This document shows positions 11,286 through 22,200 of a stretch of 64,000 nt of DNA, one piece after another. Source of the DNA: Daucus carota subsp. sativus (lineage: Eukaryota > Streptophyta > Magnoliopsida > Apiales > Apiaceae); assembly GCF_001625215.2 (NCBI RefSeq), contig NC_030386.2, forward strand, positions 12,259,741-12,323,740. Reading direction: 5' to 3'. A model generated the notes under the pieces. The model saw only the letters and a list, made by a program, of their open reading frames with translations, searched no databases and was not told where the DNA came from. The translations under genes were made by a program, and so were the position numbers. Every line of letters starts with the position of its first letter. Position 1 is the first letter of the stretch.

Positions 11286-12251
11286 TCAAAGGTAGGTTTT
11301 TAGTGTATTTTCGTATTTTATGTATTTAAAGTAAAATTTATATTCGTCATTTATTAATTTCTTGTATTTAGTTTGAAACTTATATTTGATCTGAAACATT
11401 TTCTGTATTTTTTGTGTACTTTTCTTATAAAAGTATTAATATAATTTTAATCAAAAATTATTTTAATATATATTTTCCTATGTAATTTTACTAAATATGA
11501 GTGATATATTTTTGTTTGCATACAATCTCTACAAATTTATTAATTTATTTAATATATATCTACATAATACATATAAATATATATTTTACACAATTATATA
11601 TTTAATATATTTTAAAATATATAATTAAATTATGTACAAATATTCCGTGTACCCAAAATGAGAATCCATATTCAACACGAAATCTATCATGTAATTTCGT
11701 GTTCATGTACCTTCATTTTCGTGATTCAAAAATCAAAATTCATATCCATTTTTTTGTGTCATTTTATGTCGTATTATGTATCAAATTGTCGGGCCTATAG
11801 TTAAATCCAATCTAGTTTTAGAACACCGTCACTATTATATAATTCTGAGGTTATTTTAAAATATTTAAATCATCCTTTTTTAAAAGGAGTTAGAATTTTA
11901 CATTTATGAGTTATTGTGGTTATAAAATAATTATATTTATATAAATTTTTGTAAGAAGATATTTTGTAAAATGCAAAAAATAAAATAAATTCCTACTATA
12001 TGATACTAGCATTTAAACAGTGTTACGCTATGAAGTTATTTGTTAATAAAAATTATTTTTATTAAAATATAAATTCAAAATATAATTTTTTTGAACATCA
12101 TTTATACAATTTTATTACATACGCTTATATATAAATCCTTTTTACATAATAAAAATATATCTTAAATATTCTAAAACACCTATAAATTTGTGTATTATTA
12201 TATCCAAAAAAAATACTAAATCATATTATGTTTGATCGTATATTATATATA
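11286..12251. repeat. AT-rich spacer containing a dispersed repeat (copy 1)
   Basis: From about 11830 to 12250 the sequence matches 16690-17115 in the same orientation: 'gttattttaaaatatttaaa', 'ataaaataattatatttata', 'ttttattacata' and '(c)atattatgtttgatcgtat' recur in order. The stretch near 12003, 'gatactagcatttaaacagtgttacgc', resembles a decayed Helitron 3' end on the minus strand. No coding sequence is seen in 11286-11830. Confidence 0.65.
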
Positions 12252-13076
12252 GAGTTTGGTTCAGTATAGTGCAATATAGTCCTTGTAGACCGAAGAATCC
12301 ACCGTTGGATTATAAAATTAATAAATGGTTGAGATTTATTAATGACTAATATAGTTATTTTTTAAAATTTTATATTGTTATGTATACGTATCTTTTGGAG
12401 CGTGTATGTAGCAACATACATGTAGAAATCGACAGCAAACCTTGTAACGCAATCGGAAAGAACCGGCGGTTACAGAACAATCATTATCCTTTAAAGAGTA
12501 AGATTAGTGCAGCACGATCATTTTATTCACCGGATTCGGGGACAAACGGTCTCTTTTTTTTTTCACCATCAACTACCATATTTAGAGGCAAGTTGGAGAA
12601 CTCTACCCATCCCTTTTGCTCATGACCAACCTAACGATTCTTCCACATAAATCATGTTAAGTTTGTTTGGACCAATAAAATTAACCACCGTATAGCACGT
12701 TTATTGTTTGGTGCTTAGTGCTGCAAGCGGGGGAGATGAACGATAATTGCTGAAGAACACAATAGAAACAACTTTGGGATGATGTGTATGAAAGTGCTGA
12801 ACATTTCACAAACTGCATAAATCTACGAGTATGTAGATCCTGACAAAAAAAAAAAAAAAAACATGCCCTGATTTACAATTGTGTGCTTGTAACTGCCACA
12901 TGAAAGTAGTAACTATCATGTATTACACCGTATAGGTGAGAGTTGGTATGTATACAGATTTAAAAAAATTAAAAAAAATAGGGATAATGGTGACCATTAG
13001 ATTAAATAAAATGGATGGCTAAGATGTTGGTCTTCAATACTACAGTACTTTTGTGGTCTACAAGGAACTTTGCTCA
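12252..13076. mobile_element. Probable TIR element with long decayed ends
   Basis: The left part contains 'gtccttgtagacc' followed by 'ccaccgttggatta' and 'aaatgg'. The inverted right part contains 'gttccttgtagacc', then 'ccatccattttatttaatc' and 'aatgg'. Both ends abut AT repeats. The arms are diverged, so limits are approximate. An 81-residue frame at 12380-12625 inside it matches no family I know. Confidence 0.45.
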
Positions 13077-13634
13077 TATATATATATATATATATAAGAT
13101 GAGGTCGAAAATGACATTTGAAAACTGGAACTTGAAATTAGGAATTGTAGTTGCATATATGGTTGCATATGCAACCACCGTATTTTTGGAAAATATTTTC
13201 AAAAAGATAGTATATTTGAAAGATTTTAGAGAAGGTAGTATTTTTGAAAATAAGATTGAAAAAACAGTATACAAGGTAATTTCCCTAGTATAAAATTATA
13301 AACAACAAGATTATACAAATTTTTTTTAGGGAACAAGATTATAATATTAATAGACTAATAGACTGCAGTGTTATGTTAATTATGTTTATGTACCTAAATA
13401 TAATACGACCAAAAGGAAGGTCGATACAGGAATCCAGTTCCGTAACCACTGACTTTTTCTATATTGCAATTGACAAGTGTGAATTGTAAAGAAAAAGTTG
13501 ACAAATAATGTGTTTATTGGGCATCAAATTATATTATAATATTGTAATGTGATATCTGCCCAACCTGTTGGCTTAATAAGCGTTTTTATACGTACAGTTT
13601 ATGAGAATTAAAAGGAAAGTGCTTATCTTGCATT
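13077..13634. other. AT-rich spacer, left flank of LINE insertion
   Basis: Nothing is recognised apart from (AT)n at the start and a near-palindrome 'ggttgcatatgcaacc' (13160-13175). It ends with the left target-site duplication of the LINE-like insertion (13616-13634). Confidence 0.6.
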
Positions 13635-13993
13635 GCAGGGGAGGAAAACGGAGAGGTCGATGGTGGCGAGGAAGATCTCGCAGCTGAGGTGGCTCCAGAA
13701 CCCTTGGATGTTGACTAAAGTGGTGTTCTTCCCTCAACTGGCGCATGGCTTCTGTCCCCTTCAAACTCTAATCTATTAGTTTTAATTATCTCCTAATTAA
13801 GATTTTAAGTGGTTCTAGTTTTATTCAGTTCTGTTAAGTTCAGTTTATTTCAATTTGATGATGGTTGTAAGGGCTAAGCCCGAATATTATTCTGGTGGTT
13901 GTTGGTAGGGCGGTGCCCTGGATTTTATATGGAGTGCTTGACACTTCATATGATTATTATTATTAATGAATTAGTACTTGTTTATCGTAAAAA
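13635..13993 (+). mobile_element. 5'-truncated LINE-type retroelement with 19-bp target-site duplication
   Basis: The insertion is flanked by exact copies of 'aaagtgcttatcttgcatt' at 13616-13634 and 13994-14012. The 3' end has 'attattattaatgaatt' and a run of A before the right duplication. This is the signature of target-primed reverse transcription by plant L1-type elements. The 359-bp body is less AT-rich than its flanks and appears to be the end of an ORF plus a 3' UTR containing 'gggctaagcccg'. A processed transcript mobilised by LINE enzymes is an alternative. Confidence 0.8.
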
Positions 13994-14012
13994 AAAGTGC
14001 TTATCTTGCATT

Positions 14013-14720
14013 TCATAATTGGATATATTGTTGTTGAGAATCAGACTCATTATTCTTGAAATTTCCATCTCATTTAAGATCTTCCATCCCGTTAATTTGT
14101 TTTGGATTCTTTTTTTGGTGGCTTAGATGTTTGATCTGTTGTTTGTCCTTGTTCGTTCATATAAGCAGGGGCTTGCTTGCAGAATGTCATTTGTCAAGAA
14201 GCATGAGGAAACTACTTGCTGAATGAAGAAGTAGATTAATGTCTTAACTTGAAATTTCTTTGCCTTTTGGTTCCAATGTATGCAAGCTGAAGACTTTTAA
14301 ACTTTATTTTATGATGCTATTAAACCATGTTTTCTCTTCATTTCAATATTTAGTCATGTCATGCAGTGCTAGAAAATCGAAGTGCTGTAAATCTCAGCTT
14401 TATATAAGATTTGTTATTCTATGTAATTTTATTTAATATACCATGCTCGTTTTTTGGGACTAAGGCTATGTAGTTTTGGACAAAGCGAAACATCTGTTGT
14501 ACTAAAAATCTAGTGCAATAGATAATGAATTTTCCTACAAGTCCCCGGTGGGCTACAAGTTCTTCCTGTTGCTTACCAGCATAAATGATTATGTTTGGTA
14601 ACACAAACACGTAACTCACTATATCACTACATCTAAATGATAGTTGAAACCATTTTAAACTACGATTCAATAATATCAGCCTCTAAATGACATACTGACT
14701 CTGCGGCCTTGGTAGGCACA
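14013..14720. other. Spacer without recognised gene
   Basis: AT-rich sequence upstream of the ankyrin exon. It could contain the former promoter or leader of that exon, but no specific element is recognised. Confidence 0.4.
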
Positions 14721-14926
14721 ATGAGTCAAATGGATTCTGTTTTATATGATGTTGTGATCATTAAGATTAACATTGATGTCCTTAAGGAGATAGAAGATAC
14801 AGGAAGTCTTAGCATCCTGAATGAGCTGACTGCTACAAACAGAAACTGTACAGTGCTTCATCTTGCTTGCCGATACGGAAGTATCGGATGTGTTGAACAT
14901 ATTTTAAGTGTGGATCAACTCAAAAG
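14721..14926 (+). pseudogene. Orphan first exon of an ankyrin-repeat protein (ACD6-like family)
   Basis: From the ATG at 14721 the frame reads 'MSQMDSVLYDVV', then 'LKEIEDTGSLSILNELTAT' and 'TVLHLACRYGSIGCVEHIL'. This is the N-terminal region and first ankyrin repeat of plant ACD6/ITN1-like membrane proteins, which have more ankyrin repeats and a C-terminal PGG transmembrane domain. The exon ends at a good donor (14927, 'gtgaga'), but I find no later ankyrin or PGG exon before the copia relic and repeats downstream. An extra Cys in 'RNCTVLHL' departs from the repeat consensus 'GNTALH'. Best read as a gene fragment; exons lost beyond recognition are possible. Confidence 0.65.
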
Positions 14927-16154
14927 GTGAGATGGGTTGAACTTTTTACTTAGAGAAAAATGTAAATAAATTATAATTAACAATCAAAGGAGGGTAATAA
15001 TATGTGGCCTAAGAGCAATCTAGTGTAAGTATTTTCGTTCATGCAGAGAATAGTGCCAAGAAACCTCAAAGAGAGCAGGACATAATCTCCACCTGGGTGT
15101 TCATCGTTATAAAAGGAGATGACATCATACACCAGTTATGCAAAATCCATTGTATCATCATATATCCCACTTTATAGCATAGTAAATTTGTAGGCAAACT
15201 TTTTGTGCTACTGTGAAGCTTAAAACGAGGTAAGAAATACCTCACAGTTCACACACTAAGAAGTAAAGCTCAAGATGTTAAAGTGACAATGTAAGTGTCA
15301 CTTCACATGCCTTGAAAGTGATGTATTTGGTGGTGTACTTCATGCCTTTAAAACATTGTAGCAACAGATACTCTAGGATAATAAATAATATAGAGGATAA
15401 ACTTCTTGTTTGAGGGTGTACAGAGTTCTTCCATGACCTTTCAGACCACTTGGCTTTTTCTTTTTCTTGAAATAAGTCTTCCATGAGCAGAAACATCCTT
15501 CAACCTTTCAGACCACTTGGCTTTTTCCTGAAATAAGACATCACAAAAATTTAGAAGGAAATATGAGATGGCAACATATCTGACAGATATCTAATTTATT
15601 TGGAAAGTAAATTACAGTCAGAGGCGGATCTTGATAGGGCAAGAGGGGTCAGTCGACCCCCCTTAAATTTATCCGTCATTGCTTACAGTATCACTCAATG
15701 CCAACCATTCTTCTTCTGCCTGATCCAAGATCTCGCGTGGTACCTTTATTGGAAAAATCATGGAGAAATTAATTAGCACCAACTCATACAAGAATTGACA
15801 AAGGAGAGGAAGAGAGATATCTTACTGTTTTATTTGGGGTTGGCTGTGGGTGAGTCTGGTAATATCATGGGAAGAAGTCCACAAACCTGTAATTAAAAAA
15901 AAAGCACAAAATCAAATCATCATATAAAAAATCATAAAGAAAAAAAAAATCGAAGTTACATATTCACAAAGAGCAAAAGAATTTTCTTTACAAGGTAATG
16001 AGAATTTATAGCCTATATATGTAGTTCCAACTCATATCTTCTGACTACCAAATTAACCACCACCATAACTCTCGGTGACATGAGTATCAACAAGATTTAA
16101 CAAGTTCAAACTATTATTGGAGAAGCTTCTCTGAAGGCAGAATCAAGTTATGGT
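14927..16154. other. Spacer with possible transposon end near 15617
   Basis: No gene is recognised. The phrase 'cagaggcggatcttgat' near 15617 resembles ends of plant hAT-type elements, but no partner end was found. The short phrase 'cctttcagaccacttggctt' occurs twice (about 15438 and 15505), a 67-bp-spaced duplication. Confidence 0.35.
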
Positions 16155-16555
16155 GTGGTATTTAAATTAGGACTATCCAAATTTACATATTTGAATCATC
16201 TACATAATTCCTTATTTAAATCCAAACATCATAGATTTGTCTTCAAACAAAACTATTATAATGTAACTAGACCTTTTTCCATGATTCATAGTGACATTTG
16301 GGGACTTGCATTTGCTGGAAATGTTGGTAGTATATTACCTTAGAGAAATTTTACTCATATTCTTGTTATACTTGCTCAAAGACAGATCTGACGCCAAAAA
16401 ACTTTCATGAACTTTCATAATATGGTCAAAACTCAAAACTCCACCAATATTTAAATCTTAGAAGCTAATAATAATAAAGAGTATTTTAACGAAATTTTAG
16501 GTGAAAATGGAATTACTAATCATAGTTCTTGCACTTTGAACACCCATAGGGACTC
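16155..16555 (+). pseudogene. Ty1/copia integrase fragment, degraded
   Basis: Plus-strand translation gives 'FTYLNHL', 'SKHHRFVFKQNYYNVTRPFS' and 'MIHSDIWG', matching the GAG-pre-integrase and the start of the integrase core of copia polyproteins. After a stop at 16341, the sequence continues in pieces as 'MVKTQNSTNI', 'KEYFNEILGENGITNHSSCT', matching the later integrase core ('NGKEY' region). The zinc-finger His/Cys pairs are incomplete, several stops occur, and no LTRs or reverse transcriptase are seen. It is a dead fragment. Confidence 0.8.
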
Positions 16556-17760
16556 GACTTTTACTACATTGGTATTACTTAACACGTAAACATGGAAGCT
16601 AGTCACAGATCCTCTTAATTTTGTGTACGAAAAACACTGTGTAATCAAAGAAAGGGAAACAATATATTTATGTTGAGTTTAAAATATTTCAGAACATATA
16701 ATTCTGGGTTTGTTTTAAAATATTTAAATTATCCTTCAAAAACAAATAGGAATTTTATATTTATGAATTCTTCTAGCTATAAAATAATTATATTTATATA
16801 TATTTTTATAAGAGAATATCTTGTAAAAGCAACAAGTAAAACAAATTCTTAATATATGTTAGTAGTGTTTTAACTGTGACGCTCCGATTTTTTAATAGAA
16901 ATTATTTTTATTTTTTTATTTTAATAGAAATATAAACTCTAAGTATAAATTACTAAAGTATCATTCATAAAATTTTATTACATAAATTTATATAAATCCT
17001 TTTTTAAATAATAAAATTATTTTTAAATATATTTCAAATCACCTGTAAGCTTATCTATTATTATATCAAACCAAACACATATTAAATCATATATTATTTT
17101 TAGTCATATATTATATATAATAGTTTCTTCTCACATATATATATTTTTTTATCATATATTGTATATAATAATTTTTTTATATCGTAAAAAGATCGCTGTT
17201 AGAGGTAGTTGAGTATCAGGTATTGATTCCAATATCATAATCCAAAATTTAATCTGAGATTCCAATATCATAATCCAAAATTTAATCTGAATCTACCTAA
17301 TCTTCCAATTAGGTTTAAGATGGGTTACTTTGATTTTTGATACCCGTTCAAACGCGAATAAAGATCCCGTGAAAATTTACGTAAAATCTAAAATATTTAA
17401 TATTAATTAATACATATCATACTATATAAATATTCTAATATGAAATAATAAATAAAAAGAGTAAATAGAATTACATAAAAATATATTTTTTTAATAATAT
17501 ATATGATATTTATGCGTGAAATATATTTCTTTTATAATATATACGAAAATCGGGGAGATGCGTAACATGTCACATGGATCACAAAGCGGGGCGAGAAACT
17601 CCCAATTTTTTGTTTACATGGAATGGTGATCAATTAAAGGCCGGTCATATGAAGCAGATGCATCTCATCTCCTTAATATAGTCATTATTATTTATTATAA
17701 TCATATAATTTAGTTAACGTGCCCTTGTAAACTTATAAATATATCTAAATCAACATACAG
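16556..17760. repeat. AT-rich spacer containing a dispersed repeat (copy 2)
   Basis: Bases 16690-17115 match 11830-12250 in the same orientation over about 420 bp with many substitutions. At 17222-17290 a 34-bp phrase ('gattccaatatcataatcca') is tandemly duplicated. The rest is AT-rich with no recognised gene. Confidence 0.65.
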
Positions 17761-18350
17761 TAGGGTGAATGCCCGATATAACCTTCTTACATCAACTGCT
17801 GCCCAAAATGACTAGGAGCGGGAAAAGTGACCAAAATGACCAAAGAAATTCGCATTCAGAGAATGCGTATATTGTGTTCGCATTCCTTGGATGCGCATCT
17901 CCTGAATGATTTGATACACACGCATTAGCACTATGCGAGGCTACACTAAACTTCATAATTTTTTAAAATTAGTTATGCTCTTCAAGGATGCGTGCTAAGT
18001 ATATACGCATTGTCAAAATGCGCATACTTGTCTTACATGTATGTGTGCGGACATGTGACAGACCTGTGTGTAAGTGTTGATAAAAGAGAGAAAAAGAATG
18101 ATGTGTGATGTGTCTGGTATGTATAATAAAAGGAAAGAGAGATGCATGCATGGGATGAGGATGCACATAGCCACATACTTCAAAAAAAGATACACGATGT
18201 ACTTCAATAGTAGTTTTGTTTTGATCCTGTACACGCATTCGTGGAATGCGAAGATGAATGGTTAAAAAAGGCAACAATCCCCACATTAGTTATTTCAGGC
18301 ATAGAGTACATGAATATTCGTTATTTAGGTCATTATCTCCATACAGTATG
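17761..18350. repeat. Cluster of 17-bp palindromes CGCATT-N5-AATGCG type
   Basis: Five 17-bp imperfect palindromes occur at 17851-17867, 17879-17895, 17921-17937, 18006-18022 and 18234-18250: CGCATTCAGAGAATGCG, CGCATTCCTTGGATGCG, CGCATTAGCACTATGCG, CGCATTGTCAAAATGCG and CGCATTCGTGGAATGCG. The six outer bases on the left (CGCATT) and the last four on the right (TGCG) are constant; the centre varies. The edges 'aaaatgaccaaa' (about 17832) and 'tgtggtcatttta' (about 18349) are roughly inverted. It looks like part of an unclassified mobile element. Confidence 0.75.
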
Positions 18351-18876
18351 TGGTCATTTTATAAAATATGTGTACGCTGTTAATTTATATATGAAAGTAT
18401 GAAACACATATATTATTAATTTTATAAAAGTATACTTATACAAATTTGAGATATTTTTTTAGTGACTTGAATTTTTTTAAATTTCTTTTTAATAAAGGTT
18501 ACATATAATACAAGTTATTCCTTATCGCAGTTAAGTCATAAGTCACAATATTAAACTCAATCAAATGGGCTCTTGGCCATAAGAGCAAGTCTAATAGTAA
18601 TATTTTATCTCGTTAAAAACTAAAATCATGACTCCAATGATGTTTTCTAAGAAACCAACCATTATAATCATTTTATGTTAGCATAAAAAATTATCCTTTG
18701 GTGCTGAATTATTCAAAATATCTCCGTCTATTTAAGCACAATCATTAGACTTGAGCTAATATCTGCGTACCGTTCGCTGATGAAAATAAACATAAATTAT
18801 ACAAGTATAATCGGCAACTCCAATGCTACAATATACATCTAGAGCAATTTCATTACGAACAAAACCAGAAAACTTA

Positions 18877-19185
18877 TGTTGTGTTTGGTTGGGGTGAATG
18901 ATTCCGGAAGGAATGAAATGAAAGATGAACTATATTATGGGCAATTGTTAACAAATTTCATTCCTTCCTCCATTCCATTCCTTATATTATGTGCTAGAGA
19001 TCGTACATTCAATTTGAGATGGAATGCTCCATTCTCTCCTACCCCCAATGTTTTCTCAAATCTCATCATAGCATTTTTGCACTTACTTAAATTTATTCCA
19101 AAACTTCCCAACCATCTCTATTAGTTTCAAGTAATTTTACTCATTTCATTCCATTCCATTCCATTCTCCCCAACCAAACACAACA
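18877..19185 (+). mobile_element. PIF/Harbinger (Tourist-like) MITE, copy 1
   Basis: The terminal inverted repeats are TGTTGTGTTTGGTTGGGG and its complement, flanked by TTA at 18874-18876 and 19186-19188. A 3-bp TTA target duplication is typical of PIF/Harbinger. The 309-bp body contains many 'ggaatg/cattcc' motifs. It ends 46 bp past the stop codon of the TFIIIC gene, so it probably lies in that gene's 3' UTR or terminator region. The short open frame inside is not a gene. Confidence 0.9.
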
Positions 19186-19230
19186 TTAGAACTTGAATAG
19201 ACAACTGAGGGAATTTACTTGTACTCCACT

Positions 19231-22200
19231 TTACAACAGGGTAGCAGCATTTATTGGATTTGCAAAGAAATGTTCTTGGTAAACATACTTTGATCTCTTA
19301 TAACTGCTCTCAAAAAGACTACTCAGTATAGAGGGCGGCTCACATGACGTAGCCTGATATATCTTCCTCACAGTGATGATGTCATCTAGAATCATTAGTT
19401 CTAACAATTTTCGGCAGCTCTGCAAAAAAATAATTATATCAGCACTAAATTACTCAATCATAGTATTACCCGTTAAAAGAACTTCACTAAACAAAAACAC
19501 AATACGGATGTGTTAGATCTTAAAATGCAATGTAATTTAACAACTCTCACAACATTTTTTGTGAAATTCTTACAACATTAAGATGCAAAACAAGCACATC
19601 TTAGGACATCAAAAAACATAGGTACCCAGTAATATACCTGAGGGTTCAAAACGTTCATCCGTTGTAGGATATTAGCCTGTAGTTATAAAGAAGAATGACA
19701 TTACTGAATCAGTAAATGAACATGCAAATAGATGAAACAAAAGAGAGTGAGCCCATGGTGAAGCGGTGTAATTTGAACTTTAAAATTAATCACGGGGACT
19801 TTTTTTTTGGTTTATTAGAAAGTTAAGGATCATTCATCATATATCTGTGGATATTTAAAGGGCTTGCTGGTTAACAGGTTTATACAAATATGGTTCATGG
19901 AATATTGCAGACCAACCGACACCAATAATTCTATGATTTTCATTTACAAGACCAAACATACATTTTTCCTTCTCACTCCATTCTGAAAATCAGTTTCAAA
20001 TATCCAATTAAAGAGTTAGAAAGTTCTTATCATGACATCATTAATTTCTCTGTGGAATTTGTATATATTCTTTTGGGGTGACAGAGATCTGAAATCTACA
20101 TAGAGCAGTAACATGGAAACACTAGCCTATATCTATCTAATCTCAGGAACGTCAGAAAAAAGTTTATAGTGACTCAAAATCGATGTCTTAGGGCTGTATC
20201 TTTGATTCAGGATCATAGAGAGCAATTAGTGTAATATAGCTAAAAAACTTAATGATCCTAGATCCTAGTTATAATGCAAGTTTATTTGGGAGTCCATGTC
20301 TTTTCAGGATTGAATGGTAAGATGTGATGCATGTTAGCCATCCATTACAATAGAATAAGTATTTTTCACATTAAAAGCTATGATGAGACCCATTACCTCT
20401 AGCATTCCTGGATTTTGCATCAGAAAACCTAGAACACGGCGTACGAGACCCTTGTAGACAAATTCATTGATGGTGCCATCTCCATTCATCCAAGATAAAA
20501 TTGGTCGACATACACAGGAAAGCCCACTATTATGTTTTAATGTATCATCCACTTGATGCCTTTCTAGAGAAATGCTGGTCTGCTGATAGCTCTCGGTCCC
20601 AGTAACCTTTTGCACTTCACTGGACGGCTGGCTGTCTTCAGGAAGGTTCAGAATTGTTACTCTGTGCTCATCATTATCATTACTTCTCATTGACAGTACA
20701 TTTGGTGAACCATTTTCATGATCATCTGAATTATGAATCACATGCTGCTCATCATTCAACACACTGGAATTTGTTGATGGATCCTCCCTATGATCTTGCA
20801 CAGTGGAATTTGTTGGTTGATCCTGCTTATGATCTTGACAGGGACCAGCTAATGAGGTCAAACTATATTTGGACCGATATAGAGAGTCAACAACTTGGAC
20901 AGAATCATAGGCATTAACCTGGAGTGCACAGAACAAATAAGTCAGTTCTGACCTAAATTCTTCCATACACATCAATATGCATGTTAGTGTGAGCACGTCA
21001 CTAGTAACAACCAGGTTTCAAAATCCTTGTGATGTTGCATCTTATATAACTGAGTTATAACATTCAGTAGAGAAGGCTGGTTCCAGAGGCGTAATATTGC
21101 ACACCAGTTGCATGATTAGAATTTACATGGTTTATAATATGAAAACAGAAAGGAAAATATGAACATTGCCACATTGGGTAGACCATCTCGATATCTTATA
21201 TCCAGAAACAACACAGAATTAGGGTGAATTATAGCCCCCAAACAATTGATTAATAGATGAGTTTAGGTATTAATTTATCAAGAAATAGATGAAAAGGTAA
21301 AGAGCATATAAGAAATATATCATATTCGATGCTGTCAGATACAGCATTATTGAGCCTTTGATATCCAGCCTTCTTGATGTATTCTGAAAAGTCTTGTTCA
21401 TTGATGAAACTTAAGCACCAAGCTTCCCTTAAAAAAATCTATATATTTCAGTGCACGTAAAACAAACCTTTAAAGCTCTTCCAAATGCCTCAAGCACCTC
21501 AACAACAATTTCTGGCATCTTGTCCCCTAAAAAGAACCAGTGTGCAACATAATTATATTGGTACGTCAATTAGGATTTCAGATATTAGTAGGTTTACATG
21601 GAATAAACGTTTTTATTAAGTGAAGTTGATTATGGAACAACGCAGCCAACCTTGAATGTTCACAACCTTTGATATTTCTTCCATGCTCAGACCTTGATCA
21701 CCAGCCTTTTGGATGGCAGAACAGATAGTCTTAAAGACCTGAGGACAAAAAGAACTCCCCTTCACCTGATTAGAAGCAAAGTAATCTAGATTTTTGGCAT
21801 AGCATGTCATAGCTTCCCATGGTTTATCATCAGCAGAAATTGTTAAATGGACGGCTGTACCAAAATCAATAGTTTGCTTCATATGGTCAGTTGAAGTGAA
21901 GCCAATATAACGAGATGACTTTTCTTCAGTTCCATCAATTAAAAATACATCAGATTGTATAGCCGTCTCTTTAAATAGATCTATAACGTCAACTCTTGGG
22001 ATTGTTGCACGACTTACAGACAACCTAATGCCAGGAAAACCTTTCTCTCGGCGGAAAGTCATTTCGCCTTCTCCTATCAATGTACCTTTTCGTTTCTTAG
22101 CCTTATCATCACAGTAAATGTCATTGTTATATTTTCGCTTTAACATTCTTGAGTCGTCAGCCTCTCCAACACCTTGAGCAGGCAAGTCTGGTGACAATAG

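Noticed and set aside
12380..12625. 81-residue frame in a TIR element
   Set aside because: No family match and no support from codon pattern or splice sites.
15617..15670. Possible hAT end 'cagaggcggatc...'
   Set aside because: No matching second terminus or 8-bp duplication found nearby, so not listed as an element.
17969..18286. 105-residue minus-strand frame over the palindrome cluster
   Set aside because: Cys/His-rich appearance comes from the repeated 'cgcat/atgcg' motifs; no family resemblance and no splice or start context.
20654..20917. Plus-strand open frame inside the TFIIIC gene
   Set aside because: It is antisense to exon 15, whose minus-strand reading is a conserved protein with proper splice sites.
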